From contig NC_090725.1 in the NCBI RefSeq assembly GCF_036898095.1, positions 321,328,678 to 321,392,677 of the forward strand: a stretch of DNA of 64,000 bases. Direction: 5' to 3'. The translations under genes were made by a program, and so were the position numbers. The notes under the pieces are model-generated. The model was given only the letters and a program-made list of their open reading frames with translations. It had not been told where the DNA came from and did not search any database. The first letter of the stretch is position 1. Each line of letters starts with the position of its first letter. This DNA comes from Palaemon carinicauda (lineage: Eukaryota; Arthropoda; Malacostraca; Decapoda; Palaemonidae). Shown piece by piece: positions 28,016 to 50,900 of this stretch.

Positions 28016-30296
28016 TTCCGCTGAAGTTCTTACTGCGGACGTTGCAAAACATACTCTCGCACTAGGGTTGGTCCTACGTAAAGAGAAAAGATTCCATTGA
28101 GTATACAGTGAAAAGTTTCACAAAATTAAGTATATAATCTATTATTATTGTATATAGCCTAAGATAGATAAGCAAGAAAAGAAAAAAAGGAAAGACACAT
28201 ACATGTATTTCCTGTCCAGCCAATTGCTGTGACCTCCCATAACATTAAAACTATGGTTAATTCTTATTCTAGAAAAACCTTTGGAATTTTGTTATCCTAT
28301 AAGGATATATAAGTGTAACTCAACACAAGTTTCCAGAAGTTTTAATATTAGAGATTTTAAATATTTCAAAGAAAGAACTCACTTTCCTTATACTGTACGG
28401 TCTCAAAATAGGCTGTACATGACAACACATTGTATGTTGGAAGAAATTTTGTGTTACAGTATAATCTATACTGTAGTTTTCTACTTGCATTATATACTAT
28501 ACTGCAATATACTGGCTACTGTATAATCATATACTGTAGTGCCGGCCGGCTAGTACATGGGTACAATTCCAAGGTATACTACTTTTGGGATTAATGGGTG
28601 GCAGATCGCTGATTTCTGGGTGCCGGCCTGCAGTCTCTGCCGGCTGGCAGTAGATAATATGCCGGCAGCTGACTGCACCCCGGCTGCCAGCCACTAATCG
28701 TAGTAGCGAGCAGAATAGTAGGACGGTGGCTAAGGGTTTGTGATGGCTAGGCCATCACCAAAGGACAGAGTGGGAGGGGTGAGGGTCCTATAAGATGCGG
28801 AAGGGCTGGCCCTAAAGCCTGCCCTACCTCACCTAACAAACTCCGCTCCAGTATAAGGCTATCCCCAGTGGCTAAGGAAATTAATCCTAACCTATGGTAG
28901 TCCAATACAGTAAGGAGGTTTACAGCACCTTGCCACCTCCAAACAATTCAGGAACGGGGTTTGGTGCTGTTTTTCCCCAAGCAATGGACGAATTCTATTC
29001 TCCGACTCAGGGTTAAACAGCACAGGACTAGTCCTCTAAACTACAAAGAGAAAGAATCATCTCTTACAGAAACCTCCAGGTGTGGCTTGGATGGTCTAGC
29101 CTCCTATGTCTGCAGCCTAACCTAGCCAAGGAATTCTATTTACTCTGCAAGGATTTACAGACCACAGACAAAATACTCTGATGTTCTGACCAAGCCCAAA
29201 AACCAGTCACTCTGCTTACAGGACAAGGACAAAAACACCCTAGCATAGTTTTACCTGAATACAACTCAAGTTAAAACTGACTAGGGTTAAGCCTAGGCTA
29301 ACTCAGAGGGAAAAGGGATTGATCTTAGACTTCCAGAGGAGAAAAAAACAATTTGGGAAGTGTGCAAAAGTATACTAAAGCCCCTTAAGCTCTTAGCCTA
29401 GGCGCGGTGAGAATCGATTACTTAAATCAACTAAATTCTCTCGTATACTATCTTAGAAGAGGTAATTTATTCAGTAAATATCTTACATGTATAAATAAAT
29501 GCCTAAGGCTTCTATGAAATCAACACACTAGGAAAATCTATATATCATGCATGAAAGTACTAAAAGCAAAACGCCTAGGCTATGAAGCGTAGCGTAAGCA
29601 AGGATCGGTTACCTAAATCGCCGAAACTGATAAATACTATCGGCATAATATAAAGAATTCCCAGTAGGAAGGCCGAATAGCTAAATTTATTAAAGCATTA
29701 AAGCTGAGAAAGTCGCTCTGGCTAACTAAATGACTCATGCATAGCGAGCAACAGCGTCCTTGACGCCTCCGGTTAGGCAACAGCTCTTGTTTACATTAAT
29801 TTCACTTTGATTCAATTGAAAACAGGGAAGAGCTTACATTTATACAAAGTAAAGATAATACTCAAATTTCCAGAGGTAGAAGAGGCTGGTGAAAGCATCA
29901 TAATTGCGAATAATCCAAAAAATACGAAAGAGCACATAGGAAATCACCGAGCTACAGGGCTACGAGATAAGGAATAACAGGGCGCCGTTGATGACGTCAT
30001 ATACAGACTCAAAACGGGGAGGAGAGGTACCTTAATAACGGCTCCCCTTCCTTTTCTTGCCACTTTTCCCTCTCGAAGCGTTAACGCTATTCGGGGTGAA
30101 GATAGCTATGTGGCGTGTCAAGAATATGTCCTCTGATATTGTGCGATATCCCTATAAGAGTAAATTAGGGATATTCGCTCCAGGAGTTAGAATTCTGGGT
30201 ACCTTAAGGTAAAATTCTCTGGGAATATCACTGTAGTTAAATATACCCTAGGAAGCTACTTTAAAGGAAATTCCATTAGGACGACATGGCCTGAGC

Positions 30297-30298
<2 letters not shown>
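28016..30298. other. Non-coding spacer, unit G
   Basis: Carries a haplotype (AACAATTCAGG, GTCCTCTAAAC, GAAATCAACAC) that recurs only in units K and M, 20 and 29 kb away. Full length at 2283 bp. No gene seen. Confidence 0.6.

Positions 30299-30384
<86 letters not shown>
30299..30384. repeat. (TA)n microsatellite, unit G, left part, 86 bp
   Basis: Left remainder of the tract split by the Penelope-like element. The right part is at 32202-32322. Confidence 0.95.
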
Positions 30385-30386
<2 letters not shown>

Positions 30387-30413
30387 TTATAAGTCACTAA
30401 ATAGCGCGTGACA
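30385..30413. other. 29-bp end extension present only on the inverted copy
   Basis: Between the TA tract and the start of homology, the left end holds about 29 bp (starting GCTTATAAGTCAC) that the right end lacks. The right copy instead ends in ACAG and runs into TA repeats. Short extra sequence at one end is a reported feature of Penelope-like terminal repeats. It could also be terminal sequence lost from the right copy. Confidence 0.5.
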
Positions 30414-30450
30414 ATATATTCAGCCAAGGCCACAGGAAAAATAAAAGAAG

Positions 30451-30497
30451 GTATACCGAGCGCTTTCGTGTTATTTCAACACATTTTCGAGGTACAA
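30451..30497 (-). ncRNA. Candidate degenerate hammerhead-like motif, inverted copy
   Basis: Minus-strand counterpart of the structure at 32114-32160, with the same sequence in this stretch. See that entry. Confidence 0.3.
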
Positions 30498-30606
30498 TGC
30501 TAAAAACACAGAGAATATCTAACAAAGTAAACTGAAAAGAATGAAAACAAGTATTTAAAGTCAGGTTAAAACTAGTACAGCAGATACAGAACAGTTCAAC
30601 AGGTGA

Positions 30607-30912
30607 TTAAAAAGAAACAATCTTACAAATCTCGTTAACAACAAATGGGTCCAGTTTGTACATACCCTGGCTTACATTCATTAAGTCACTGTGATATTTG
30701 ATAAAAGCAGATTCAATTATATTCCTACGGGTTATATTATTACAATATAAAACAACTTTTGCCCCCTTCCAATAAATCATGTGATTAAAATTATTAATGT
30801 GTAAAAACAAAGCATTCGAAATTTGTCCCGTTCTCACACTATATTTGTGTTGTTTAATTCTGGTGTCCAGTCCCTTCCCAGATTGTCCTAGATAAAAACA
30901 ATTGCAGTTCAT
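30607..30912 (-). pseudogene. Inverted fragment: last 101 codons of the Penelope-like ORF
   Basis: Reads as the GIY-YIG part of the element's protein and ends at the same stop codon as the forward copy; by eye the 101 residues are identical. It begins exactly where the forward copy starts (junction 30912/30913), so its initial ATG is an internal methionine of the parent frame and not a real start. It lacks the GIY-side half of the nuclease core. Confidence 0.9.
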
Positions 30913-32004
30913 AATATTTTAGAACTGGTTAAACTCTGCATTTGTGATTCTGTTTTTACTTTTGATGACAAATTCTATACACAAAAGTTTGGTATGGCAA
31001 TGGGAAATCCTCTTTCGCCTGTTTTAAGTAATTTATATATGGAGTTTTTTGAAACAAGATTTTTACCTAATATTTTGCCTTATGGTGTTCTGTGGTATAG
31101 GTATGTTGATGATATTTTTTGCATATGGCCTCTAACCGAAAATGTAAATGCATTTCTCTCTGAACTGAATAATTTGGTACCTTCCATTAATTTCACTTGT
31201 GAAGAAGAACGTGATGGTTGTCTTTCATTTTTGGATGTAAATGTTCACCGTACTCTAAATGGCTTCAAATACTCAGTGTATAGAAAACCTACAAACGTAA
31301 ATTCCTATATTCACTATTATTCCAACCATAGTAATCAAGTTAAGAAGGCTACTTTTTCTTCTATGTTTTTAAGAGCCTTACGTATCTGCAGCCCGGAATT
31401 TCTTCAGGAAGAGTTTGAAAATATCTTCAATATATCGGAGAAATTGAAATACCCTAGATATTTTATTGAATGTGCTTTACAAAAAGCACAAAGAACGTTT
31501 TATTCTGTAACTCCGAGAATGGCTTTTAATAATGATAATGTGCTCGTTTTACCATATAATGACCTCTTACGGAGGGTTCCGAGTTTTTGCAAGAATTTTA
31601 ATATTAATGTTGTTTTTAAATTTTCAAATACACTGAAGAGCATACTAATAAGGAATTCTCCCAAAGTTTCTCAGGGCTGCATTTACAGGGTTCCTTGCAT
31701 GAACTGCAATTGTTTTTATCTAGGACAATCTGGGAAGGGACTGGACACCAGAATTAAACAACACAAATATAGTGTGAGAACGGGACAAATTTCGAATGCT
31801 TTGTTTTTACACATTAATAATTTTAATCACATGATTTATTGGAAGGGGGCAAAAGTTGTTTTATATTGTAATAATATAACCCGTAGGAATATAATTGAAT
31901 CTGCTTTTATCAAATATCACAGTGACTTAATGAATGTAAGCCAGGGTATGTACAAACTGGACCCATTTGTTGTTAACGAGATTTGTAAGATTGTTTCTTT
32001 TTAA
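30913..32004 (+). pseudogene. Penelope-like reverse transcriptase / GIY-YIG endonuclease, 5'-truncated
   Basis: An open frame runs from the inversion junction to TAA at 32002-32004. The first ATG (30994) lies inside the conserved AMGNPLSP motif, so the true start is lost; 27 more in-frame codons precede it. Counting from that Met: the fingers/palm motif with NPLSP (5-9), the polymerase motif YVDD (37-40), a downstream FLDV and VYRKPT segment (79-100), a linker, then a GIY-YIG nuclease. The nuclease has CIYRVPC..C (229-238), YLG (242-244), R253, H257 and a likely catalytic E302. Family members use the nuclease to nick the target and prime reverse transcription. The upstream palm Asp motif and N-terminus are missing, so this copy cannot be autonomous. 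The remaining frame has no stop or shift, which suggests a young insertion. Confidence 0.92.
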
Positions 32005-32113
32005 TCACCTGTTGAACTGTTCTGTATCTGCTGTACTAGTTTTAACCTGACTTTAAATACTTGTTTTCATTCTTTTCAGTTTACTTTGTTAGATATTCTC
32101 TGTGTTTTTAGCA

Positions 32114-32160
32114 TTGTACCTCGAAAATGTGTTGAAATAACACGAAAGCGCTCGGTATAC
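32114..32160 (+). ncRNA. Candidate degenerate hammerhead-like motif in the Penelope-like 3' end
   Basis: GTACC (32116-32120) can pair with GGTAT (32154-32158). An internal GTGTT-GAAAT-AACAC hairpin (32129-32143) follows, then CGAAAG and a GCGCTC segment that could be the very short stem III plus cleavage dinucleotide. Minimal hammerhead motifs are known in Penelope-like terminal repeats. Here the CTGANGA side of the core is replaced by CTCGAAAA, so self-cleavage is doubtful. A non-catalytic remnant or chance structure is possible. Confidence 0.3.
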
Positions 32161-32200
32161 ATTCTTTTATTTTTCCTGTGGCCTTGGCTGAATATATACA

Positions 32201-32322
<122 letters not shown>

Positions 32323-32994
32323 CACATGTTTAAAATACATGACCTAAGAGGTCACTGTGGAAGTAGGAGAATTGTGAGATATGCCATAGTCATATCATAA
32401 ACAGGATGCGAATACCAAACCTTAGCAATGTAACATTTTTCATGAAGAATAAACACAACCAAGCTGTGAGAAAGAGTTGTCTCTGAGAACGGAACTAAGT
32501 ACCTTTCGGTATTAATGTTGTGTTTACATTGAATCATTATGTGCTGAGATAGCTAAATAAACTTTAACATGAATATGGATATTTGTGGTAGTTGTTACTT
32601 AGATGTCATACGGAATTCCTGGGGCTTATATATTTTATTAGAAGCCCATAGATTCTTTATTTTAACATTTAGGGCTTATATATTTTATTAGGTGCCTAAA
32701 AAATGATTTTTTTTTTTTAATGTTATTTTAAAAAGTTTTTAAAATTCAAATGTTCTATAATCTCATCAACTACATATTACTAGTGTACTAACTGCTTTTC
32801 GTGCACAACACTTTTCCAAGACAATTTTTACTCCTTTGAGCGAATGAAGGGGCCAGTTTCAAACGGCTTTAAATTGAATTAAATAAGGAATTTTGTCTGG
32901 ACATGGCAAAACGTTCTGTTTAAACTCCAATTTGACCTACGCCAAATAAGGATGTTAACGGCGATAGATATCATCACCGTAATGCTGATTACTG
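32323..32994. other. AT-rich tail downstream of gag copy H
   Basis: The 61-codon frame here starts MIQ because of a TTGAATC change near 32530. Single-base differences include CTCATCAAC near 32763. No gene seen. Confidence 0.5.
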
Positions 32995-34368
32995 CTAGTA
33001 ACACGTAGAAAAAACGTTTGTCACGGTGGCCAAATGGGTTTTGGCCACTACCATAAACATCTCCTGGTTCTTGGGGTCGCTTGCCATCGTCTCCTGAGTA
33101 GTCTGGAGAGACATAGATGCAGCAAGTCTTTCTTTTGTCTCTTGCTCCCTGCGCAAGAGAAATTCAGACAACTTTGGAAGGTCCTCGCCGAACTGACGTC
33201 CGGCAATATCTGCTTCCAACTTTCCGACTGAGAAGGTAATATGGACGTCCCTCCAGTCTCTCTGGTCCATAGGCAAGGTCAGGGATAAAGGCTTGTACTC
33301 GTCCAATGAAGGGCATGGCTTCCCTGCCTCAATAGCCTTTAAGGCTGTCTTGTACCCTTTCTCCATAAAGGGGAAGGCTCTGGTTGGAGAAGCCACAAAG
33401 GAGGGGTGCTTCTGACTCAAGGCTGGTACCTTCAAGTTAGTGAAGCCCCTCTCTTTCATAGGTCTAGACAGTAAAGCCCGTGCTTTACCATGGTCAAAGA
33501 CTATGACCTCCTTTGGCTCCGTTTCCTCCTTTGAGGCTGGTTCCTTCTTGAGACGGACATAACAGTCTGGGTATGACTCCAAGCTGGGCCAGAATTCCAC
33601 CTCTTCAATGGGGCTTGAGCACAGCTTCTCCGAGATGACAATCTTCCCAGTCGTCATCGGCATGTGTTCAGCATACCGCCACGGGTTTGCATCCAAACAC
33701 AAAGGAAGGTCCTTTACGTTAAGCTTCTTCTGAGGCCCATGTGCTGCTGCGAGTCTATGCATCTCCAGCTTCACCGCAGCTTCTTTTTCATCATTCTTCT
33801 TCTGCATCTGATGGATCATTTCCCCGATGGAAGAAAGAGTCCTTCCCAGTTCCTCTGGGATAGCAGAAGATGTCGAGGGAACTGGTTATGGGGCAGGAAC
33901 CAACGAGACCGACACCACGTCGACATCTTCCTCCTCGGTCTCAGGAGCTTGGGTCAGCTCCTTTATCTGACCTTCTGCGAGAAGGTCCTTTTCTGTGTCT
34001 TCTGACACTTCTGACATCCTATCGTCTAGTTAGATGTCCTTTAATGCGTCCGAGATATCAGAGTCTACCGGAATCTGTACACAGGGGATCTCTGAGTGAG
34101 GCTGGGGAATTACTGCATCCGAAGATGCCCTTGGGATAAGATAGGCCCACATCTTTTCGCTTGGAAGGTGAGGCCTCGTGGTATTCTTCTGAAAACCCCG
34201 GACCCACTCACGCAGCTTTTCCCTTGCTGCATTCTTTGACTCCGCTGACTTAGCGGTGTCAAACGCCTCAGTAATCAGGTTAGTACACACCTTACATACC
34301 TGAGGGTCCCAATACTTGAGATCAACCCTTGGAGACTGCGCAGCGTGCGTGCTTCCTGCACAGCTCAT
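32995..34368 (-). pseudogene. Gag-like pseudogene, copy H
   Basis: Q113* and the shared TAA. The 274-residue module (32995-33819) is open, with H for R at residue 21, Q for K in the SKKH stretch, I for L at DVHLTF, and F for V near the C-terminus. The stretch upstream of the shared stop also has changes (CCACGTCGACATC). Confidence 0.85.
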
Positions 34369-37475
<3,107 letters not shown>

Positions 37476-38849
37476 CTAGTAACACGTAGAAACGACGTTT
37501 GTCACGGTGGCCAAATGGGTTTTGGCCACTACCATAAACATCTCCTGGTTCTTGGGGTCGCTTGCCATCGTCTCCTGAGTAGTCTGGAGAGACATAGATG
37601 CAGCAAGTCTTTCTTTTGTCTCTTGCTCCCTGCGCAAGAGAAATTCAGACAACTTTGGAAGGTCCTCGCCGAACTGACGTCCGGCAATATCTGCTTCCAA
37701 CTTTCCGACTGAGAAGGTAAGATGGACGTCCCTCCAGTCTCTCTGGTCCATAGGCAAGGTCAGGGATAAAGGCTTGTAATCGTCCAATGAAGGGCATGGC
37801 TTCCCTGCCTCAATAGCCTTTAAGGCTGTCTTGTACCCTTTCTCCATAAAGGGGAAGGCTCTGGTTGGAGAAGCCACAAAGGAGGGGTGCTTCTTACTCA
37901 AGGCTGGTACCTTCAAGTTAGTGAAGCCCCTCTCTTTCATAGGTCTAGACAGTAAAGCCCGTGCTTTACCATGGTCAAAGACTATGACCTCCTTTGGCTC
38001 CGTTTCCTCCTTTGAGGCTGGTTCCTTCTTGAGACGGACATAACAGTCTGGGTATGACTCCAAGCTGGGCCTGAATTCCACCTCTTCAATGGGGCTTGAG
38101 CACAGCTTTTCCGAGATGACAATCTTCCCAGTCGTCATCGGCATGTGTTCAGCATACCGCCACGGGTTTGCATCCAAACACAAAGGAAGGTCCTTTACGT
38201 TAAGCTTCTTCTGAGGCCCATGTGCTGCTGCGAGTCTACGCATCTCCAGCTTCACCGCAGCTTCTTTTTCATCATTCTTCTTCTGCATCTGATGGATCAT
38301 TTCCCCGATGGAAGAAAGAGTCCTTCCCAGTTCCTCTGGGATAGCAGAAGATGTCGAGGGAACTGGTTATGGGGCAGGAACCAACGAGACCGACACCGCG
38401 TCGACCTCTTCCTCCTCGGTCTCAGGAGCTTGGGTCAGCTCCTTTATCTGACCTTCTGCGAGAAGGTCCTTTTCTGTGTCTTCTGACACTTCTGACATCC
38501 TATCGTCTAGTTAGATGTCCTTTAATGCGTCCGAGATATCAGAGTCTACCGGAATCTGTACACAGGGGATCTCTGAGTGAGGCTGGGGAATTACTGCATC
38601 CGAAGATGCCCTTGGGATAAGATAGGCCCACATCTTTTCGCTTGGAAGGTGAGGCCCCGTGGTATTCTTCTGAAAACCCCGGACCCACTCACGCAGCTTT
38701 TCCCTTGCTGCATTCTTTGACTCCGCTGACTTAGCGGTGTCAAACGCCTCAGTAATCAGGTTAGTACACACCTTACATACCTGAGGGTCCCAATACTTGA
38801 GATCAACCCTTGGAGACTGCGCAGCGTGCGTGCTTCCTGCACAGCTCAT
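37476..38849 (-). pseudogene. Gag-like pseudogene, copy I
   Basis: Q113* plus the shared TAA. The 274-residue module (37476-38300) is open, with R for W in the EFWPSL stretch and D for E in SLDEYK. Confidence 0.85.
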
Positions 38850-41071
38850 TTCCGCTGAAGTTCTTACTGCGGACGTTGCAAAACATACTCTCGCACTAGG
38901 GTTGGTCCTCCGTAAAGAGAAAAGATTCCATTGAGTATACAGTGAAAAGTTTCACAAAATTAAGTATATAATCTATTATTATTGTATATAGCCTAAGATA
39001 GATAAGCAAGAAAAGAAAAAAAGAAAAGACACATACATGTATTTCCTGTCCAGCCAATTGCTGTGACCTCCCATAACATTAAAACTATGGTTAATTCTTA
39101 TTCTAGAAAAACCTTTGGAATTTTGTTATCCTATAAGGATATATAAGTGTAACTCAATACAAGTTTCCAGAAGTTTTAATATTAGAGATTTTAAATATTT
39201 CAAAGAAAGAACTCACTTTCCTTATACTGTACGGTCTCAAAATAGGCTGTACATGACAACACATTGTATGTTGGAAGAAATTTTGTGTTACAGTATAATC
39301 TATACTGTAGTTTTCTACTTGCATTATATACTATACTGCAATATACTGGCTACTGTATAATCATATACTGTAGTGCCGGCCGGCTAGTACATGGGTACAA
39401 TTCCAAGGTATACTACTTTTGGGATTAATGGGCGGCAGATCGCTGATTTCTGGGTGCCGGCCTGCAGTCTCTGCCGGCTGGCAGTAGATAATATGCCGGC
39501 AGCTGACTGCACCCCGGCTGCCAGCCACTAATCGTAGTAGCGAGCAGAATAGTAGGACGGTGGCTAAGGGTTTGTGATGGCTAGGCCATCACCAAAGGAC
39601 AGAATGGGAGGGGTGAGGGTCCTATAAGATGCGGAAGGGCTGGCCCTAAAGCCTGCCCTACCTCACCTAACAAACTCCGCTCCAGTATAAGGCTATCCCC
39701 AGTGGCTAAGGAAATTAATCCTAACCTATGGTAGTCCAATACAGTAAGGAGGTTTACAGCACCTTGCCACCTCCAAACAATACAGGAACGGGGTTTGGTG
39801 CTGTTTTTCCCCAAGCAATGGACGAATTCTATTCTCCGACTCAGGGTTAAACAGCACAGGACTAGTCTGCTAAACCACAAAGAGAAAGAATCATCTCTTA
39901 CAGAAACCTCCAGGTGTGGCTTGGATGGTCTAGCCTCCTATGTCTGCAGCCTAACCTAGCCAAGGAATTCTATTCACTCTGCAAGGATTTACAGACCACA
40001 GACAAAATACTCTGATGTTCTGACCAAGCCCAAAAACCAGTCACTCTGCTTACAGGACAAGGACAAAAACACCCTAGCATAGTTTTACCTGAATACAACT
40101 CAAGTTAAAACTGACTAGGGTTAAGCCTAGGCTAACTCAGAGGGAAAAGGGATTGATCTTAGACTTCCAGAGGAGAAAAAAAACTATTTGGGAAGTGTGC
40201 AAAAGTATACTAAAGCCCCTTAAGCTCTTAGCCTAGGCGCGGTGAGAATCGATTACTTAAATCAACTAAATTCTCTCGTATACTATCTTAGAAGAGGTAA
40301 TTTATTCAGTAAATATCTTACATGTATAAATAAATGCCTAAGGCTTCTATGAAGTTAACACACTAGGAAAATCTATATATCATGCATGAAAGTACTAAAA
40401 GCAAAACGCCTAGGCTATGAAGCGTAGCGTAAGCAAGGATCGGTTACCTAAATCGCCGAAACTGATAAATACTATCGGCATAATATAAAGAATTCCCAGT
40501 AGGAAGGCCGAATAGCTAAATTTATTAAAGAATTAAAGCTGAGAAAGTCGCTCTGGCTAACTAAATGACTCATGCATAGCGAGCAACAGCGTCCTTGACG
40601 CCTCCGGTTAGGCAACAGCTCTTGTTTACATTAATTTCACTTTGATTCAATTGAAAACAGGGAAGAGCTTACATTTATACAAAGTAAAGATAATACTCAA
40701 ATTTCCAGAGGTAGAAGAGGCTGGTGAAAGCATCATAATTGCGAATAATCCAAAAAATACGAAAGAGCACATAGGAAATCACCGAGCTATAGGGCTACGA
40801 GATAAGGAATAACAGGGCGCTGTTGATGACGTCATATACAGACTCAAAACGGGGAGGAGAGGTACCTTAATAACGGCTCCCCTTCCTTTTCTTGCCACTT
40901 TTCCCTCTCGAAGCGTTAACGCTATTCGGGGTGAAGATAGCTATGTGGCGTGTCAAGAATATGTCCTCTGATATTGTGCGATATCCCTATAAGAGTAAAT
41001 TAGGGATATTCGCTCCAGGAGTTAGAATTCTGGGTACCTTAAGGTAAAATTCTACGGGAATATCACTGTAG
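38850..41071. other. Non-coding spacer, unit I, with 61-bp deletion at the microsatellite edge
   Basis: 2222 bp instead of 2283. The block between CTGTAGT and the TA tract, which in other units includes CCCTAGG and GGCCTGAGCCC, is missing, so the TA repeat now abuts CTGTAG. Other variants: AGAATGGG (shared with J and N), GCGCTGTTG. No gene seen. Confidence 0.75.
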
Positions 41072-41920
<849 letters not shown>

Positions 41921-43294
41921 CTAGTAACACGTAGAAACGACATTTGTCACGGTGGCCAAATGGGTTTTGGCCACTACCATTAACATCTCCTGGTTCTTGG
42001 GGTCGCTTGCCATCGTCTCCTGAGTAGTCTGGAGAGACATAGATGCAGCAAGTCTTTCTTTTGTTTCTTGCTCCCTGCGCAAGAGAAATTCAGACAACTT
42101 TGGAAGGTCCTCGCCGAACTGACGTCCGGCAATATCTGCTTCCAACTTTCCGACTGAGAAGGTAAGATGGACGTCCCTCCAGTCTCTCTGGTCCATAGGC
42201 AAGGTCAGGGATAAAGGCTTGTACTCGTCCAATGAAGGGCATGGCTTCCCTGCCTCAATAGCCTTTAAGGCTGTCTTGTACCCTTTCTCCATAAAGGGGA
42301 AGGCTCTGGTTGGAGAAGCCACAAAGGAGGGGTGCTTCTTACTCAAGGCTGGTACCTTCAAGTTAGTGAAGCCCCTCTCTTTCATAGGTCTAGACAGTAA
42401 AGCCCGTGCTTTACCATGGTCAAAGACTATGACCTCCTTTGGCTCCGTTTCCTCCTTTGAGGCTGGTTCCTTCTTGAGACGGACATAACAGTCTGGGTAT
42501 GACTCCAAGCTGGGCCAGAATTCCACCTCTTCAATGGGGCTTGAGCACAGCTTTTCCGAGATGACAATCTTCCCAGTCGTCATCGGCATGTGTTCAGCAT
42601 ACCGCCACGGGTTTGCATCCAAACACAAAGGAAGGTCCTTTACGTTAAGCTTCTTCTGAGGCCCATGTGCTGCTGCGAGTCTACGCATCTCCAGCTTCAC
42701 CGCAGCTTCTTTTTCATCATTCTTCTTCTGCATCTGATGGATCATTTCCCCGATGGAAGAAAGAGTCCTTCCCAGTTCCTCTGGGATAGCAAAAGATGTC
42801 GAGGGAACTGGTTATGGGGCAGGAACCAACAAGACCGACACCGCGTCGACCTCTTCCTCCTCGGTCTCAGGAGCTTGGGTCAGCTCCTTTATCTGACCTT
42901 CTGCGAGAAGGTCCTTTTCTGTGTCTTCTGACACTTCTGACATCCTATCGTCTAGTTAGATGTCCTTTAATGCGTCCGAGATATCAGAGTCTACCGGAAT
43001 CTGTACACAGGGGATCTCTGAGTGAGGCTGGGGAATTACTGCATCCGAAGATGCCTTTGGGATAAGATAGGCCCACATCTTTTCGCTTGGAAGGTGAGGC
43101 CCCGTGGTATTCTTCTGAAAACCCCGGACCCACTCACGCAGCTTTTCCCTTGCTGCATTCTTTGACTCCGCTGACTTAGCGGTGTCAAACGCCTCAGTAA
43201 TCAGGTTAGTACACACCTTACATACCTGAGGGTCCCAATACTTGAGATCAACCCTTGGAGACTGCGCAGCGTGCGTGCTTCCTGCACAGCTCAT
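41921..43294 (-). pseudogene. Gag-like pseudogene, copy J
   Basis: Q113* plus the shared TAA. The 274-residue module (41921-42745) is open, with L for F in the QEMFMV stretch and a synonymous TTGTTTCTTG change shared with L and N. K for R occurs in the N module (IPKASS). Confidence 0.85.
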
Positions 43295-46420
<3,126 letters not shown>

Positions 46421-47794
46421 CTAGTAACACGTAGAAACGACATTTGTCACGGTGGCCAAATGGGTTTTGGCCACTACCATAAACATCTCCTGGTTCTTGG
46501 GGTCGCTTGCCATCGTCTCCTGAGTAGTCTGGAGAGACATAGATGCAGCAAGTCTTTCTTTTGTCTCTTGCTCCCTGCGCAAGAGAAATTCAGACAACTT
46601 TGGAAGGTCCTCGCCGAACTGACGTCCGGCAATATCTGCTTCCAACTTTCCGACTGAGAAGGTAAGATGGACGTCCCTCCAGTCTCTCTGGTCCATAGGC
46701 AAGGTCAGGGATAAAGGCTTGTACTCGTCCAATGAAGGGCATGGCTTCCCTGCCTCAATAGCCTTTAAGGCTGTCTTGTACCCTTTCTCCATAAAGGGGA
46801 AGGCTCTGGTTGGAGAAGCCACAAAGGAGGGGTGCTTCTTACTCAAGGCTGGTACCTTCAAGTTAGTGAAGCCCCTCTCTTTCATAGGTCTAGACAGTAA
46901 AGCCCGTGCTTTACCATGGTCAAAGACTATGACCTCCTTTGGCTCCGTTTCCTCCTTTGAGGCTGGTTCCTTCTTGAGACGGACATAACAGTCTGAGTAT
47001 GACTCCAAGCTGGGCCAGAATTCCACCTCTTCAATGGGGCTTGAGCACAGCTTCTCCGAGATGACAATCTTCCCAGTCGTCATCGGCATGTGTTCAGCAT
47101 ACCGCCACGGGTTTGCATCCAAACACAAAGGAAGGTCCTTTACGTTAAGCTTCTTCTGAGGCCCAAGTGCTGCTGCGAGTCTACGCATCTCCAGCTTCAC
47201 CGCAGCTTCTTTTTCATCATTCTTCTTCTGCATCTGATGGATCATTTCCCCGATGGAAGAAAGAGTCCTTCCCAGTTCCTCTGGGATAGCAGAAGATGTC
47301 GAGGGAACTGGTTATGGGGCAGGAACCAACGAGACCGACACCGCGTCGACCTCTTCCTCCTCGGTCTCAGGAGCTTGGGTCAGCTCCTTTATCTGACCTT
47401 CTGCGAGAAGGTCCTTTTCTGTGTCTTCTGACACTTCTGACATCCTATCGTCTAGTTAGATGTCCTTTAATGCGTCCGAGATATCAGAGTCTACCGGAAT
47501 CTGTACACAGGGGATCTCTGAATGAGGCTGGGGAATTACTGCATCCGAAGATGCCCTTGGGATAAGATAGGCCCACATCTTTTCGCTTGGAAGGTGAGGC
47601 CCCGTGGTATTCTTCTGAAAACCCCGGACCCACTCACGCAGCTTTTCTCTTGCTGCATTCTTTGACTCCGCTGACTTAGCGGTGTCAAACGCCTCAGTAA
47701 TCAGGTTAGTACACACCTTACATACCTGAGGGTCCCAATACTTGAGATCAACCCTTGGAGACTGCGCAGCGTGCGTGCTTCCTGCACAGCTCAT
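46421..47794 (-). pseudogene. Gag-like pseudogene, copy K
   Basis: Q113* plus the shared TAA. The 274-residue module (46421-47245) is open. It shares with copy M alone L for H at residue 27, S for P in ESYPDC, and synonymous changes in the N module (TTTTCTCTTG, GAATGAGG). Confidence 0.85.

Positions 47795-50900
<3,106 letters not shown>

Noticed and set aside
30994..30996. True start codon of the Penelope-like protein
   Set aside because: The ATG falls inside a conserved reverse transcriptase motif and the frame extends 27 codons upstream to the inversion junction, so the real start is missing.
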